Shown here in pieces: positions 37,266-44,648 of a DNA stretch of 64,000 nt. Position 1 is the stretch's first letter. The number at the start of each line of letters is the position of its first letter. The notes under the pieces were generated by a model that was given only the letters and a program-made list of their open reading frames with translations, did no database searches and was not told the DNA's origin. The translations under genes and the position numbers were made by a program. The stretch lies in NCBI RefSeq assembly GCF_024807945.1, contig NZ_JANUFD010000008.1:295967-359966 (forward strand), read 5' to 3'. Source of the stretch: Pseudomonas sp. JUb42 (GTDB lineage: Bacteria > Pseudomonadota > Gammaproteobacteria > Pseudomonadales > Pseudomonadaceae).

Positions 37266-37468
37266 TAGCGCGGCACATACGCACCAAATTAGCAGGACAG
37301 GGTGTGGTTCACAGTCTAGCTTTACCGCTGCGAACGACTAAGCAACGAAATTTTGGCCATTATTCGGACTTAGCGATGATTTCCGGCTAATGCGATGATG
37401 GTGGTACTCGCGGGCTTTGCCAGTAGGCGCAGGGCACTTTCGCCCTCGGGAATTGCGATCGAGACCAC

Positions 37469-37669
37469 ATGGAGATGAGTAATTCTGGCAATAAAGCCGC
37501 CTATCAGTGTTGCGTTATTTACCCTGATCTTGAGCGAGAGGTTCAATCCCTAAGGCAGTAGAGCTTCGTTTTAGCTGCCACTGTAAAAGCCTGTTTCGCT
37601 GCTGGATATAAAGGCGAGACTAGCGTTCTTGATTTCATTCAATCTAAGCTCAAGCCAGACGCCGAAATT
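37469..37669 (+). pseudogene. Small conserved ORF (about 68 codons) with nonsense codon, split by IS3
   Basis: The ATG at 37469 or 37475 leads into SNSGNKAAYQCCVIYPDLER and EVQSLRQ, followed by a TAG (37559-37561) where the homologous copy at 57.1-57.3 kb has CAG. Then FVLAATVKACFAAGYKGETS and LDFIQSKLKPDAEI lead to the IS insertion. The reading frame resumes beyond the IS at 38908 (EPTV, stop at 38922). The copy near 57.3 kb ends EIEPTG-stop. In both copies a GGAAAATC leader motif follows the stop at once. Function unknown. Confidence 0.5.
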
Positions 37670-37676
37670 GTAGTGG

Positions 37677-38498
37677 TCAACTGATCCCGGACACGACGTT
37701 AAGTCTTTTTTCGGATTGAGCTGGTGCCAGTCCGTTATTGAACTGGTGTGGCCGAATCCAGTTATAGCGATGCATCAAATAATGACTGATATCGCGCTGA
37801 GCCTCTTGGGCCGTCGTGTAGTCCACGGTCGGTATCCACTCAGTCTTCAGGCTCCGAAAAACACGTTCCATCGGCGAGTTGTCGTAGCAATTACCTCGGC
37901 GACTCATGCTCTGATTGATGCGGTATCGCCAGAGTCGCTGGCGAAAGTGGCGACTGCCGTATTGCGAGCCCTGGTCGGAGTGAAACAGCAGGCCTTGAGG
38001 CTTGCCGCGCTGCTCATAGGCCATGTCGAGCGCCTTGATCACCAAGTCCGAATCCGGTTTGTTCGACAACGCCCAACCCACCACCCGGCGCGCGAAGAGA
38101 TCCATGACCACGGCCAGGTAATGCCATTTCCCTTGTACCCAGATGTAAGTGATGTCGCCACACCAGACTTGATTGGGCGCGGGCACATCGAACTTTTGAT
38201 TCAGAATATTCTGAATATCAGGCCGCTCCACCGTTGCCTTTTTATAAGCATGCGAGCCCGGTTGTTTGCTGATCAATCCCAGTTCTCGCATCAGGCCACG
38301 CACCTTGAACCGACCGATTTGTTCGCCATCCTCCTGCATCATCGACACGATACTGCGACTGCCGGCAGCGCCTCGACTTTGCCCGAACAATTCATTGACC
38401 CGGCTGCGTAAACGAACCCGCTCAGGGTCTGGAGCCCGGCGTCGCATGCAATGGTCGTAGTAGCACGAGCGAGGTATCTCGAACACTTCGCACAGCAA
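37677..38498 (-). CDS. IS3-family transposase OrfB (DDE integrase)
   Basis: About 273 residues counted from an internal Met; the true product is probably an OrfAB fusion made by -1 frameshifting at the A-rich site in orfA (near 38,580). An HTH_21-like region precedes the rve catalytic core: first Asp in VWCGDITYIWV, second in LFHSDQGSQYGS, and Glu in YDNSPMERVFRSLKTEW. All three catalytic residues are present, so the element could still be active. Confidence 0.92.
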   Translation of the reverse strand: MLCEVFEIPRSCYYDHCMRRRAPDPERVRLRSRVNELFGQSRGAAGSRSIVSMMQEDGEQIGRFKVRGLMRELGLISKQPGSHAYKKATVERPDIQNILNQKFDVPAPNQVWCGDITYIWVQGKWHYLAVVMDLFARRVVGWALSNKPDSDLVIKALDMAYEQRGKPQGLLFHSDQGSQYGSRHFRQRLWRYRINQSMSRRGNCYDNSPMERVFRSLKTEWIPTVDYTTAQEAQRDISHYLMHRYNWIRPHQFNNGLAPAQSEKRLNVVSGIS

Positions 38499-38530
38499 CT
38501 CGATTGGCTCACAAGCACTCAGCTGATCAA

Positions 38531-38839
38531 TCAGCGCATGCGCTCGTGCTCTTCCGACATCAAGAGCGCGGTGGCTTTTTTTAAAATGGATTTCTCCCGC
38601 TCAAGACGGGCAATTCGGGCTTCCAGCTCCTGAATTTTCTGCTGTTCAGGCGTCAGGGCTTTGCTGTGAGGCGTGACGCCATTGCGCTCCTGCTGAAGCT
38701 GGTTGACCCAGCGACGCAGCGCAGACTCGACCACCCCAAGCGAGCGGGAGGCTTCGATATGGCTATAGCCTTGATCGAGCACGAGGCCTGCGGCCTCACG
38801 TTTGAATTCAGTGGAAAAGGTACGGCGTTGCTTGGTCAT
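38531..38839 (-). CDS. IS3-family OrfA (HTH DNA-binding subunit)
   Basis: A 102-residue protein: an N-terminal HTH (RRTFSTEFKREAAGLVLDQG .. ASRSLGVVESALRRWV), then a leucine-zipper coiled coil (IQELEARIARLEREKSILKK). AAAAAAG in the ..ILKKATAL.. region is a typical slippery heptamer for fusion to OrfB. Confidence 0.92.
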   Translation of the reverse strand: MTKQRRTFSTEFKREAAGLVLDQGYSHIEASRSLGVVESALRRWVNQLQQERNGVTPHSKALTPEQQKIQELEARIARLEREKSILKKATALLMSEEHERMR

Positions 38840-38919
38840 CAGACACCTCTATCTGGCGAGCATTCTCGCTTAAATGGGTGTCCGGTTTCATTAGACCACT
38901 ACAAATTGAGCCGACGGTA

Positions 38920-39042
38920 TAAGGGAAAATCGCGCGCCAGGTCATCCAGTTGCACCCCAAGCCCTGGCCTCAGAGCCGGGAGTCGAGGACGTAGAAGAGA
39001 ATCGCGGATTTTCGCGTCCGCGAAAAAAACGGGAAATAACCC
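38920..39042 (+). repeat. Structured spacer/leader repeat, copy c
   Basis: It begins at the TAA of the split small gene: TAAGGGAAAATCGCGCGCCA, then ggtcatccag. Hairpin 1 is CCCTGGC-ctcaga-GCCGGG, followed by cgaggacgtagaagag. The perfect hairpin 2 is TTTTCGCG-tc-CGCGAAAA. It ends ACGGGAAATAACCC before the ATG at 39043. Confidence 0.75.
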
Positions 39043-39260
39043 ATGCCTACTAAAGCCCCTATAAAACCGCTGGGCGAGCATGCGTTAGATGCCGAGCCCC
39101 GAGCAAGCCAATGGCTTGCCGATGGCTTGCCGATGGCAACAAGGCTCGCGAGGAGGGCCAGATGGTCAAAGCAGAGCGTTGTTTTCTTAAAGCGCAGTTC
39201 CGGACGGATCGTGCTAACCTGCTTTCCAGGCGGGCCGTGAGTTCAGGTCCAAAACACTAG
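39043..39260 (+). pseudogene. Small cassette gene broken by an 11-bp tandem duplication
   Basis: The ATG is directly after leader copy c. ATGGCTTGCCG occurs twice in tandem (39111-39132). Removing one copy joins two open frames into a 68-residue protein: MPTKAPIKPLGEHALDAEPR, then QWLADGNKAREEGQMVKAER and CFLKAQFRTDRANLLSR, ending SSGPKH-stop at 39260. The corrected length is an exact multiple of three. The present frame instead yields an unrelated C terminus. Family unknown. The tail of another small gene (NRRILYGKRIERLERNYAKL, stop at 39348) follows without a start. Confidence 0.65.
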
Positions 39261-39366
39261 TAAATCACCCTGACAACCAAGCAACCGCCGCATCCTTTAC
39301 GGCAAGCGAATCGAACGCCTCGAACGAAACTATGCAAAATTGACGTGAGGCAGAGATCGCGAATCT

Positions 39367-41241
39367 TCACGTCAGATGGAGGACGTTATCGCTCCCACTC
39401 CAGGTTACATTTCCGGTATAGCCGACCAGTTGGATGACCGTGGTATCGGTTGCCCCCAGAGTCCCGCTAGCGGTAGCGACGATAAAAGTGTCCCCGCCAA
39501 ACCTGTCGAGCGCGAAGGACTGTGCCGTCGAGTTAGCTGAAAGCAGTGATTCTAGGTTTGAGATCGTCCCCGCTGTAGTGCCATGAGTCCCTAACGCTCC
39601 GACGAGGTATTGCGTTTGAAAGTGCCCCGAAATTGATAACACGGCGATGTTGTCGCCTGCAGCTGCATGATTAACCACCAGATTGGGTGTAGTGGGCGAG
39701 CTTGAATACCCTGCATTGACTCCTATGGCGATCACGCCGTTTGAGTATCCACCTAGATCTGCGGTGTTGAACCCGGTGCCGAACATAACCCGGCTGGCAC
39801 CGATACCACTGTCTACAAAGCTATTGTTTCCATTTCCTAACGTGATGTTGGTCGTTCCGGAAGTCGACGCGTCCACGATGGTATTGTCGCCATTCCCCAA
39901 CGTAACTACGGTATTGGCCGCCGAGATTCGGATGTAATTGGCCGCATTGTCGGTAGCGCCTGACAGAGATGTAACTGCGTTACCTAGGGTCAGTAGTTGG
40001 CTTGAGTTTGTCCCAAGAGCCACGTTACCAGTTAACGTCAGGCTGGTCAGGGCGGAGTCTGTGATGGCGTCGATTTTACTCAGGTTGGTGGTGCCAGCCA
40101 GGGTCAGATTGGTAATGTGGTTGTCGGCATCCGTAAAGCCACCGGTCAGCGTCACTGCGTTTAGGGCGATCGTCAGCGTTGTGGCCCCCGTTGGGTCGTG
40201 CAGAGTGACGGCGCCGCCGGTGCCCGCCAGGCTGAGCGCAGTCGCGCCGGTGAGATGATTGTCGGTAATGTCCAGGCTGCCCCAGCCACTCGTGATCTGG
40301 ATCGAGGAGGCCTGGCTGTCTATTGTCAGCGCCACGCTGCCGCCACGCAGGTAGTCGGTGTTGGTGCCCGAAGAATGGAGTGTGAAGTGGCTCAGGCCGG
40401 CGAAGCGTGGGTCTAACGCAACTCCGGAAATGCCGACGTTGCCGGCAGTGGTCAGGTTGACAGTGGCGACCCCGGTCAAATCCAGGCCGCTCGGCCAACT
40501 GGTTTGGTTGCCAGAGGTGTCGGTGATGTTGAGCGTGTTTCCGGCCCCATGCAGGCTGTCATTGGCGGTCAGGGTCGGCGAGATACCACCCAGCGTCGCG
40601 GTGTAGACCAGCGTGCTGTCCGTGGTCGTGAAGCTGTCGGTGCCGGAGGTGAAGACAGTAGCGGGCGCAGGCGGGGTGGTGACCACTGGCGGCGCCGGGC
40701 GTACACCTGTGGCATCAGCCACCGAGTTGTTCAGCGCGCTGTTCGCAATGCTCACAGAGCCCGGTGTTGCGTCTATACCGGCCAAATAAGCACGCCCATA
40801 AGCCGCTGGCTGGGCGCCGTTGTAACCGGCGATTTCCGCTGCTGTATCAACCTGGGCGGTAAAGATATTGGCCATGGCCAGCTTGTTGGCGACTGAAGCG
40901 GCGTCACCGGCGCCGGCCTGGTTCATGATTTCCCATGCGGCCTGGGCCTGGGTGACTGCACCGCTGTCGAGCTGATTGATCCAGTAGCTCAGGCCGGTAC
41001 TTTCCGGCAGACGGTTGAACAGGTTGAGATAGATGGCGCTGATTTTCTGCGCGCTGGGCAGGCCGCCAAATAGGTTAGTGGACTCGCTCGACGCGGAGAA
41101 GCCAGTAATGGCGACAGTCATGTTGCCGCCTGGAGCGTTCACCTGACTGGCCCAGTAATTCAAGCCCGTTGGGTCGGCGGGTCGGCCAAAGTAGGCGATG
41201 TAAAGTTTTTGGACCAGGTCGAGATAATCTGAGGTTGCCAT
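39367..41241 (-). CDS. Large DUF4214 surface protein (2)
   Basis: A 624-residue protein with no signal peptide. Residues 1-170 are a DUF4214 region very like the first protein (LVQKLYIAYFGRPADPTGLN; IYLNLFNRLPESTGLSYWIN). A beta-solenoid-like Thr/Asn/Gly-rich region follows (TLGNGDNTIVDASTS; TLGNGNNSFVDSG), ending with TTVIQLVGYTGNVTWSGSDN and a hydrophobic tail, a type I secretion-like C terminus. It is opposite in orientation to the first and separated from it by IS3 and debris. I infer a secreted adhesin or S-layer-like protein; its transporter must lie elsewhere. Confidence 0.83.
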   Translation of the reverse strand: MATSDYLDLVQKLYIAYFGRPADPTGLNYWASQVNAPGGNMTVAITGFSASSESTNLFGGLPSAQKISAIYLNLFNRLPESTGLSYWINQLDSGAVTQAQAAWEIMNQAGAGDAASVANKLAMANIFTAQVDTAAEIAGYNGAQPAAYGRAYLAGIDATPGSVSIANSALNNSVADATGVRPAPPVVTTPPAPATVFTSGTDSFTTTDSTLVYTATLGGISPTLTANDSLHGAGNTLNITDTSGNQTSWPSGLDLTGVATVNLTTAGNVGISGVALDPRFAGLSHFTLHSSGTNTDYLRGGSVALTIDSQASSIQITSGWGSLDITDNHLTGATALSLAGTGGAVTLHDPTGATTLTIALNAVTLTGGFTDADNHITNLTLAGTTNLSKIDAITDSALTSLTLTGNVALGTNSSQLLTLGNAVTSLSGATDNAANYIRISAANTVVTLGNGDNTIVDASTSGTTNITLGNGNNSFVDSGIGASRVMFGTGFNTADLGGYSNGVIAIGVNAGYSSSPTTPNLVVNHAAAGDNIAVLSISGHFQTQYLVGALGTHGTTAGTISNLESLLSANSTAQSFALDRFGGDTFIVATASGTLGATDTTVIQLVGYTGNVTWSGSDNVLHLT

Positions 41242-41454
41242 CCTGTGACTCCTGGTGTGAGTTATTAAGTTGAGGGTAAGACGCTAGCAACCTTAGGATT
41301 AGCTTGCAAGCGCCTGGCCTGTCAGCTGACAAGTCAGCTCCTGCAACCATTTATCTTCGCGAGAATGCTGGTAAGCGACATAATTACCCGACAGGAAACC
41401 GAGCCGTGAATTTTGCTCCTTGTGTCAAATTTTGGATTCTGAATTCAGCGGTAA

Positions 41455-41850
41455 GGTCGCGCACTGACCGGACGTTATTACGTGGAGCGCTTGCTGCCCA
41501 AGCTAAAGCGTCACCAGTCTGCCATCAAACGGGTCGAGGGGCTTATCCACCGTTACCCCACGACATCCGTATTCGCCGTGCGTTTTCTCTACGAAATGCG
41601 TCTGGCGGGGCCTATGGTGGTGATAGGTGCAAGCGGCCTCGCGACGTTGCGTTTCACACTAATCAATGTGCTGGGCGCGGCGATCTGGGCCAGCCTCTTC
41701 GTTAGCGCTGGGTACTGGGCTGGTGAAGCATTACAGCATGTCCTTGGCGACCTGAAACCTTATCGCCTGCCAACCTTCGCCACGGTTATAGCATTGGTCA
41801 TCCTTACGGCAATGGTGCGGTATCTAAGGAGCCTAGCTAAGACATCGTAG
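41455..41850 (+). pseudogene. DedA-family membrane protein, C-terminal fragment
   Basis: The frame opens after a stop at 41452 with GRALTGRYYVERLLPKLKR, then VRFLYEMRLAGPMVVIGASG, LRFTLINVLGAAIWASLFVS and a final transmembrane helix. This is the second half of DedA (the F/Y-x-R-x-x-x-G..P motif and G-x-x-x-x-x-F-x-x-x-N). The N-terminal half and start are missing. A GTG at 41482 could be misannotated as a start. Confidence 0.7.
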
Positions 41851-41913
41851 TGCTGACGCAGAGCGAGAATTCGAGTACTGATTCGATAACGACAACTCTT
41901 CATTAAAACTGTA

Positions 41914-42022
41914 AAAGGGAGGAAAATCCCGCACCGGGTCATCTAGCCTCGCCGTCAAACGCGGGGGCGAGGACTTAGAGGGGCGCCCATTTTCGCGTCC
42001 GCGAAAAATAGGGAGTGACACT
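41914..42022 (+). repeat. Structured spacer/leader repeat, copy d
   Basis: TAAAAGGGAGGAAAATCCCG, then caccgggtcatctag. Hairpin 1 is CCTCGCCGT-caa-ACGCGGGG, followed by gcgaggacttagaggggcgccc. The perfect hairpin 2 is TTTTCGCG-tc-CGCGAAAA. It ends TAGGGAGTGACACT before the ATG at 42023. It is the best copy with an intact downstream gene. Confidence 0.8.
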
Positions 42023-42427
42023 ATGAACCCAACGTTTGACCAACCCCGTGCCGAGGCTTTGAAGGCGATAAGCGAGTCAATTGAAGCGTTGCGTAATGCA
42101 CCAGATCTAGATGCGTTGCGAGATCAACAACGTGTAGCTAGAAACACCCTCTTGAAAGCCTGGCCCGAGCTTATCGGTGACGATGAGCATAGCGACTGGC
42201 TCAATAAACTTGATGTAGCTGTTCGTGATGGCGAACGCGTATTTTGGGAGAAAAATCCCGATCCTGCTCAAGCCCAGCTATCAAACTGGGCCAAGGCAGC
42301 CGCAAGTCAGCGGAAGCAAGATCGACTGATCATGTGGAAACTGCCACAATTCTCTGATCACTTGATTGTCGGTGAGGATCGTCAACGATTACTATTAGCC
42401 TCGGGCTTCGGTGCTGGTCGAGCGTAA
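42023..42427 (+). CDS. Hypothetical cassette protein behind leader copy d
   Basis: A 134-residue soluble, helical, charged protein (FDQPRAEALKAISESIEALR; DWLNKLDVAVRDGERVFWEK; NWAKAAASQRKQDRLIMWKL). No known domain is recognised. AGGGAGTGA of the leader serves as ribosome site, so the leader belongs to this transcript. Codon use looks genuinely coding. Confidence 0.55.
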   Translation: MNPTFDQPRAEALKAISESIEALRNAPDLDALRDQQRVARNTLLKAWPELIGDDEHSDWLNKLDVAVRDGERVFWEKNPDPAQAQLSNWAKAAASQRKQDRLIMWKLPQFSDHLIVGEDRQRLLLASGFGAGRA

Positions 42428-42504
42428 TGCCGAGGGCATTGAGTAAGAATCTAATCTCATCGGGACTAAGCATAAGTCGTTCGCATGACGAAAAGGAACA
42501 ATCG

Positions 42505-42925
42505 ATGCGCAAGATTAATGGTTTAAAACATTCAGCACTGTTGCTACTGGTAATTAACTTGTCGGCGTGCGAGACAATGGCGAATGCTGTCCCGACCATC
42601 CCGGACTTGATCTATAGTAATAAGTTTATGGGGGGGCAGCATTCAGATGGTTTATGATAAGTTTGGAAAGCCCGACAAGGTCATCAAAACTGCTGATGGC
42701 CAATCCTCGGCAAGCTGGTTCATGGAAAAACAGTATACTTTTACAGATACGGCAAACACCGTAAGCGCTGGTCCTGCAGGTGGCGTAATGCTCACGCCGA
42801 TATCTAATACTAAATATTATGATAAGAAATGTACAATCGTAGTGACGTTTGATAGTAAAAATATAGTTACTGGTTATAAAACCATAAAAAACTCACCTGG
42901 TAGCTGTACCCAATTCGGGGTGTAG
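42505..42925 (+). pseudogene. Small lipoprotein frameshifted at a G7 tract
   Basis: The ATG at 42505 gives MRKINGLKHSALLLLVINLS with lipobox LSAC and TIPDLIYSNKFMGG. A run of seven G (42630-42636) throws the frame; with six G it reads on as MGGSIQMVYDKFGKPDKV, then KTADGQSSASWFMEKQY and a CTQFGV end at 42925. The rejoined product is about 139 residues and would be an outer-membrane or periplasmic lipoprotein of unknown role. It may be phase-variable, dead, or a homopolymer sequencing error. Confidence 0.65.
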
Positions 42926-43035
42926 ACCTGTTTAAAGCACCAGAATAATTTGGTTATGGTGAAAATCTGAGCCGCTGCAACGTCGAGAGCGGCCCAAGCC
43001 GATCAGCCCAAGCAAGTGGGATATTAGGATGAGAG

Positions 43036-43230
43036 ATGCCATGGATTCGTCTCTACAACAGCTTGTGCGACTGGTACTGCCGATGGGAGCTCCAGGGAGA
43101 TGTGCTTGGCTGCAAAGCATGTCAAATTGCGAGTCAGCATCTCAGCTGGACCGGCCAATTTTGCATGCATTCGATTGCGAGCTTCCCGCACAGAAGCTGT
43201 AATATTCACGGCGCGAACTCGCTGCTCTGA
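43036..43230 (+). CDS. Small CxxC protein, possible metal-binding (paralogue of 54082-54303)
   Basis: A 64-residue frame: NSLCDWYCRWELQGDVLGC, then KACQ and FCMHS. The W-x-x-R-W-x(3)-G-x-V-x-C-x-A-C core is shared with the protein at 54082-54303. The C-terminal part is poorly conserved and a second open frame overlaps here, so the gene may be decaying. GGATGAGAG provides a weak ribosome site. Confidence 0.35.
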   Translation: MPWIRLYNSLCDWYCRWELQGDVLGCKACQIASQHLSWTGQFCMHSIASFPHRSCNIHGANSLL

Positions 43231-43453
43231 TGGCCGGAGTGCCTCCCCAGCGGTCAACATAGGAAGATCCACCTAAGAGTACTTCGCCTGCCCTAAAGGC
43301 CATCAAGGCGACGAAAAGACCATCGAAAACGATCAACCCTATTTCAAATGCTGAGAGCAAATACAGACCACTGGAATGAAGGATGGACTGAACGGGACCT
43401 AACTTTACTCCGCTTGCGGTTTGGAGATGAGTCGCGTGCCCAAGCTGATTGGC

Positions 43454-43551
43454 TAGGAAAATCCCGCACCCGGTCATCCAGCCTCGCTGTCGCACGCGGG
43501 GCCAAGTCAGTAGAGGGATGCCCATTTTCGCGTCCGCGAAATACTCAGAAA
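43454..43551 (+). repeat. Structured spacer/leader repeat, copy e
   Basis: TAGGAAAATCCCGCACCCGG, then tcatccagc. Hairpin 1 is CCTCGCTGT-cgc-ACGCGGGG, followed by cagtagagggatgccc. Hairpin 2 is TTTTCGCG-tc-CGCGAAAT. The ATG at 43552 begins only seven codons (MTSEQIS), so the following cassette gene is cut off. Confidence 0.75.
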
Positions 43552-43617
43552 ATGACCAGTGAGCAGATTTCGTAACAAGCCTCTTAGCGAATGTTAGATT
43601 TTAACGGAGTGAAACAA

Positions 43618-44034
43618 ATGAAAATTACGAAAAAAGTTCTAACGGTGCTGTTCTCGATCAGTGTCTTGGCAGGATGTGCATTGAGCAGTAATGATGCACA
43701 CATCGTTAAGCAAACTGATCTTCTTGATGATCATCTTTTAAATATCGAAGGTGATAAAAAAGACGTTGCCAATGGTTTTAAGCCGGCATCGGTCCTAGAA
43801 ATCGACGCGGAGATGGAAAAGGTACCAGTTAAGAGCCCTGAGTATTTACAGTTGCTGCAGAAGAAACTTATTGTTACTCAGGAGTATGGAAAGGTGGTTC
43901 ATGAGCGGCTCAAAAAGGCGCAGGCAGAGCGAGCCAAGTATCCGCCGAATCAAACCCGTCCTCAGCCAGCAGAACAAGAGCAGCGCATGTGTTCTGTGAA
44001 CAATGGATCCGCGACATATCTTGTGCCCTGCTAG
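43618..44034 (+). CDS. Small lipoprotein, unknown function
   Basis: A 138-residue protein. The signal peptide MKITKKVLTVLFSISVLAGC has a clear lipobox LAGC. The mature part is charged and helical (VLEIDAEMEKVPVKSPEYLQ; YGKVVHERLKKAQAERAKYP) and ends in two cysteines (MCSVNN..VPC). The ATG at 43618 follows CGGAGTGA. No family is recognised. Confidence 0.6.
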   Translation: MKITKKVLTVLFSISVLAGCALSSNDAHIVKQTDLLDDHLLNIEGDKKDVANGFKPASVLEIDAEMEKVPVKSPEYLQLLQKKLIVTQEYGKVVHERLKKAQAERAKYPPNQTRPQPAEQEQRMCSVNNGSATYLVPC

Positions 44035-44048
44035 TAAAAGATCCGACG

Positions 44049-44270
44049 GTGACCGTATACATACTTTTAGGCGTGGTGGTGGTTTTAGTGCTGGTCAGTG
44101 CACTCTGTCTGAATATAGTCTGGAAAGCAGTTAAGATCAACGATAGCGCTGAAAAGCAGCGTCACTATCTCCTGCGGGCACTCAAGGCTCGTGGGCTGTG
44201 GGATGACTACCAACTCGCTATGCGCGATGCGTGGGAACTGTGGGGCCGCGACGAGCGAGCGGGTAGATAG
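44049..44270 (+). CDS. Small single-span membrane protein
   Basis: A 73-residue protein from a GTG: a transmembrane helix (YILLGVVVVLVLVSALCLNI) and a charged helical cytoplasmic tail (AEKQRHYLLRALKARGLWDD..MRDAWELWGRD). The frame is open back to an ATG at 43989, overlapping the lipoprotein gene by 46 bases, so the start is uncertain. It may be paired with the upstream lipoprotein. Function unknown. Confidence 0.45.
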   Translation: MTVYILLGVVVVLVLVSALCLNIVWKAVKINDSAEKQRHYLLRALKARGLWDDYQLAMRDAWELWGRDERAGR

Positions 44271-44315
44271 GAGGTTCACCGTTGATTATGTGCTCAGAAA
44301 ATTTGAGGAAATCTT

Positions 44316-44444
44316 ATGATTGATGCTTACGAAAAAGACCGCCGCTTGGCCGAATGGGAGTCGACCTGCTCAGGTATGGGTTGTCATTGGAAGCCGCAGA
44401 GCCGTAAGCGGATGGCGAACACATCTAACAAACTCCAGCATTAA
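44316..44444 (+). CDS. 42-residue small protein with strong ribosome site
   Basis: MIDAYEKDRRLAEWESTCSG, then MGCHWKPQSRKRMAN, ending NKLQH. GAGGAA lies six bases before the ATG. It is basic, with two cysteines and a His (C-x(5)-C-H). It follows the membrane-protein gene by 45 bases and could be in its transcript. No family is recognised. Confidence 0.45.
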   Translation: MIDAYEKDRRLAEWESTCSGMGCHWKPQSRKRMANTSNKLQH

Positions 44445-44648
44445 AGGCGATAGTGTCCCCGGATAAAAGGTGGAACCCATCGCCCTAAGCAATGGTGTCA
44501 GAAAGGCGTGTTTGCCGGAGACGTATCCTTAAGGTGCCAAACGCCTCAGTCTCCATGGTGGCGGCCATAAGCCACCATTCAAGTTTTGGTTCCGCTGGCA
44601 GATGACCTGATACAGCCAACCAGTTCGTATAGTTCTGTAGGAGTTTTA

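Larger units (their letters stand above)
37670..38902 (-). mobile_element. Insertion sequence, IS3 family, complete
   Basis: A 1233-bp element with inverted ends GTAGTGGTC ... GACCACTAC and a 5-base direct repeat AAATT on each side (37665-37669 and 38903-38907). The uninterrupted homologous site near 57,285 (gccgaaattgagcc) confirms the exact boundaries. It carries orfA and orfB on the minus strand. A decayed second copy of its orfB end lies at 53.6-53.9 kb. Confidence 0.92.
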
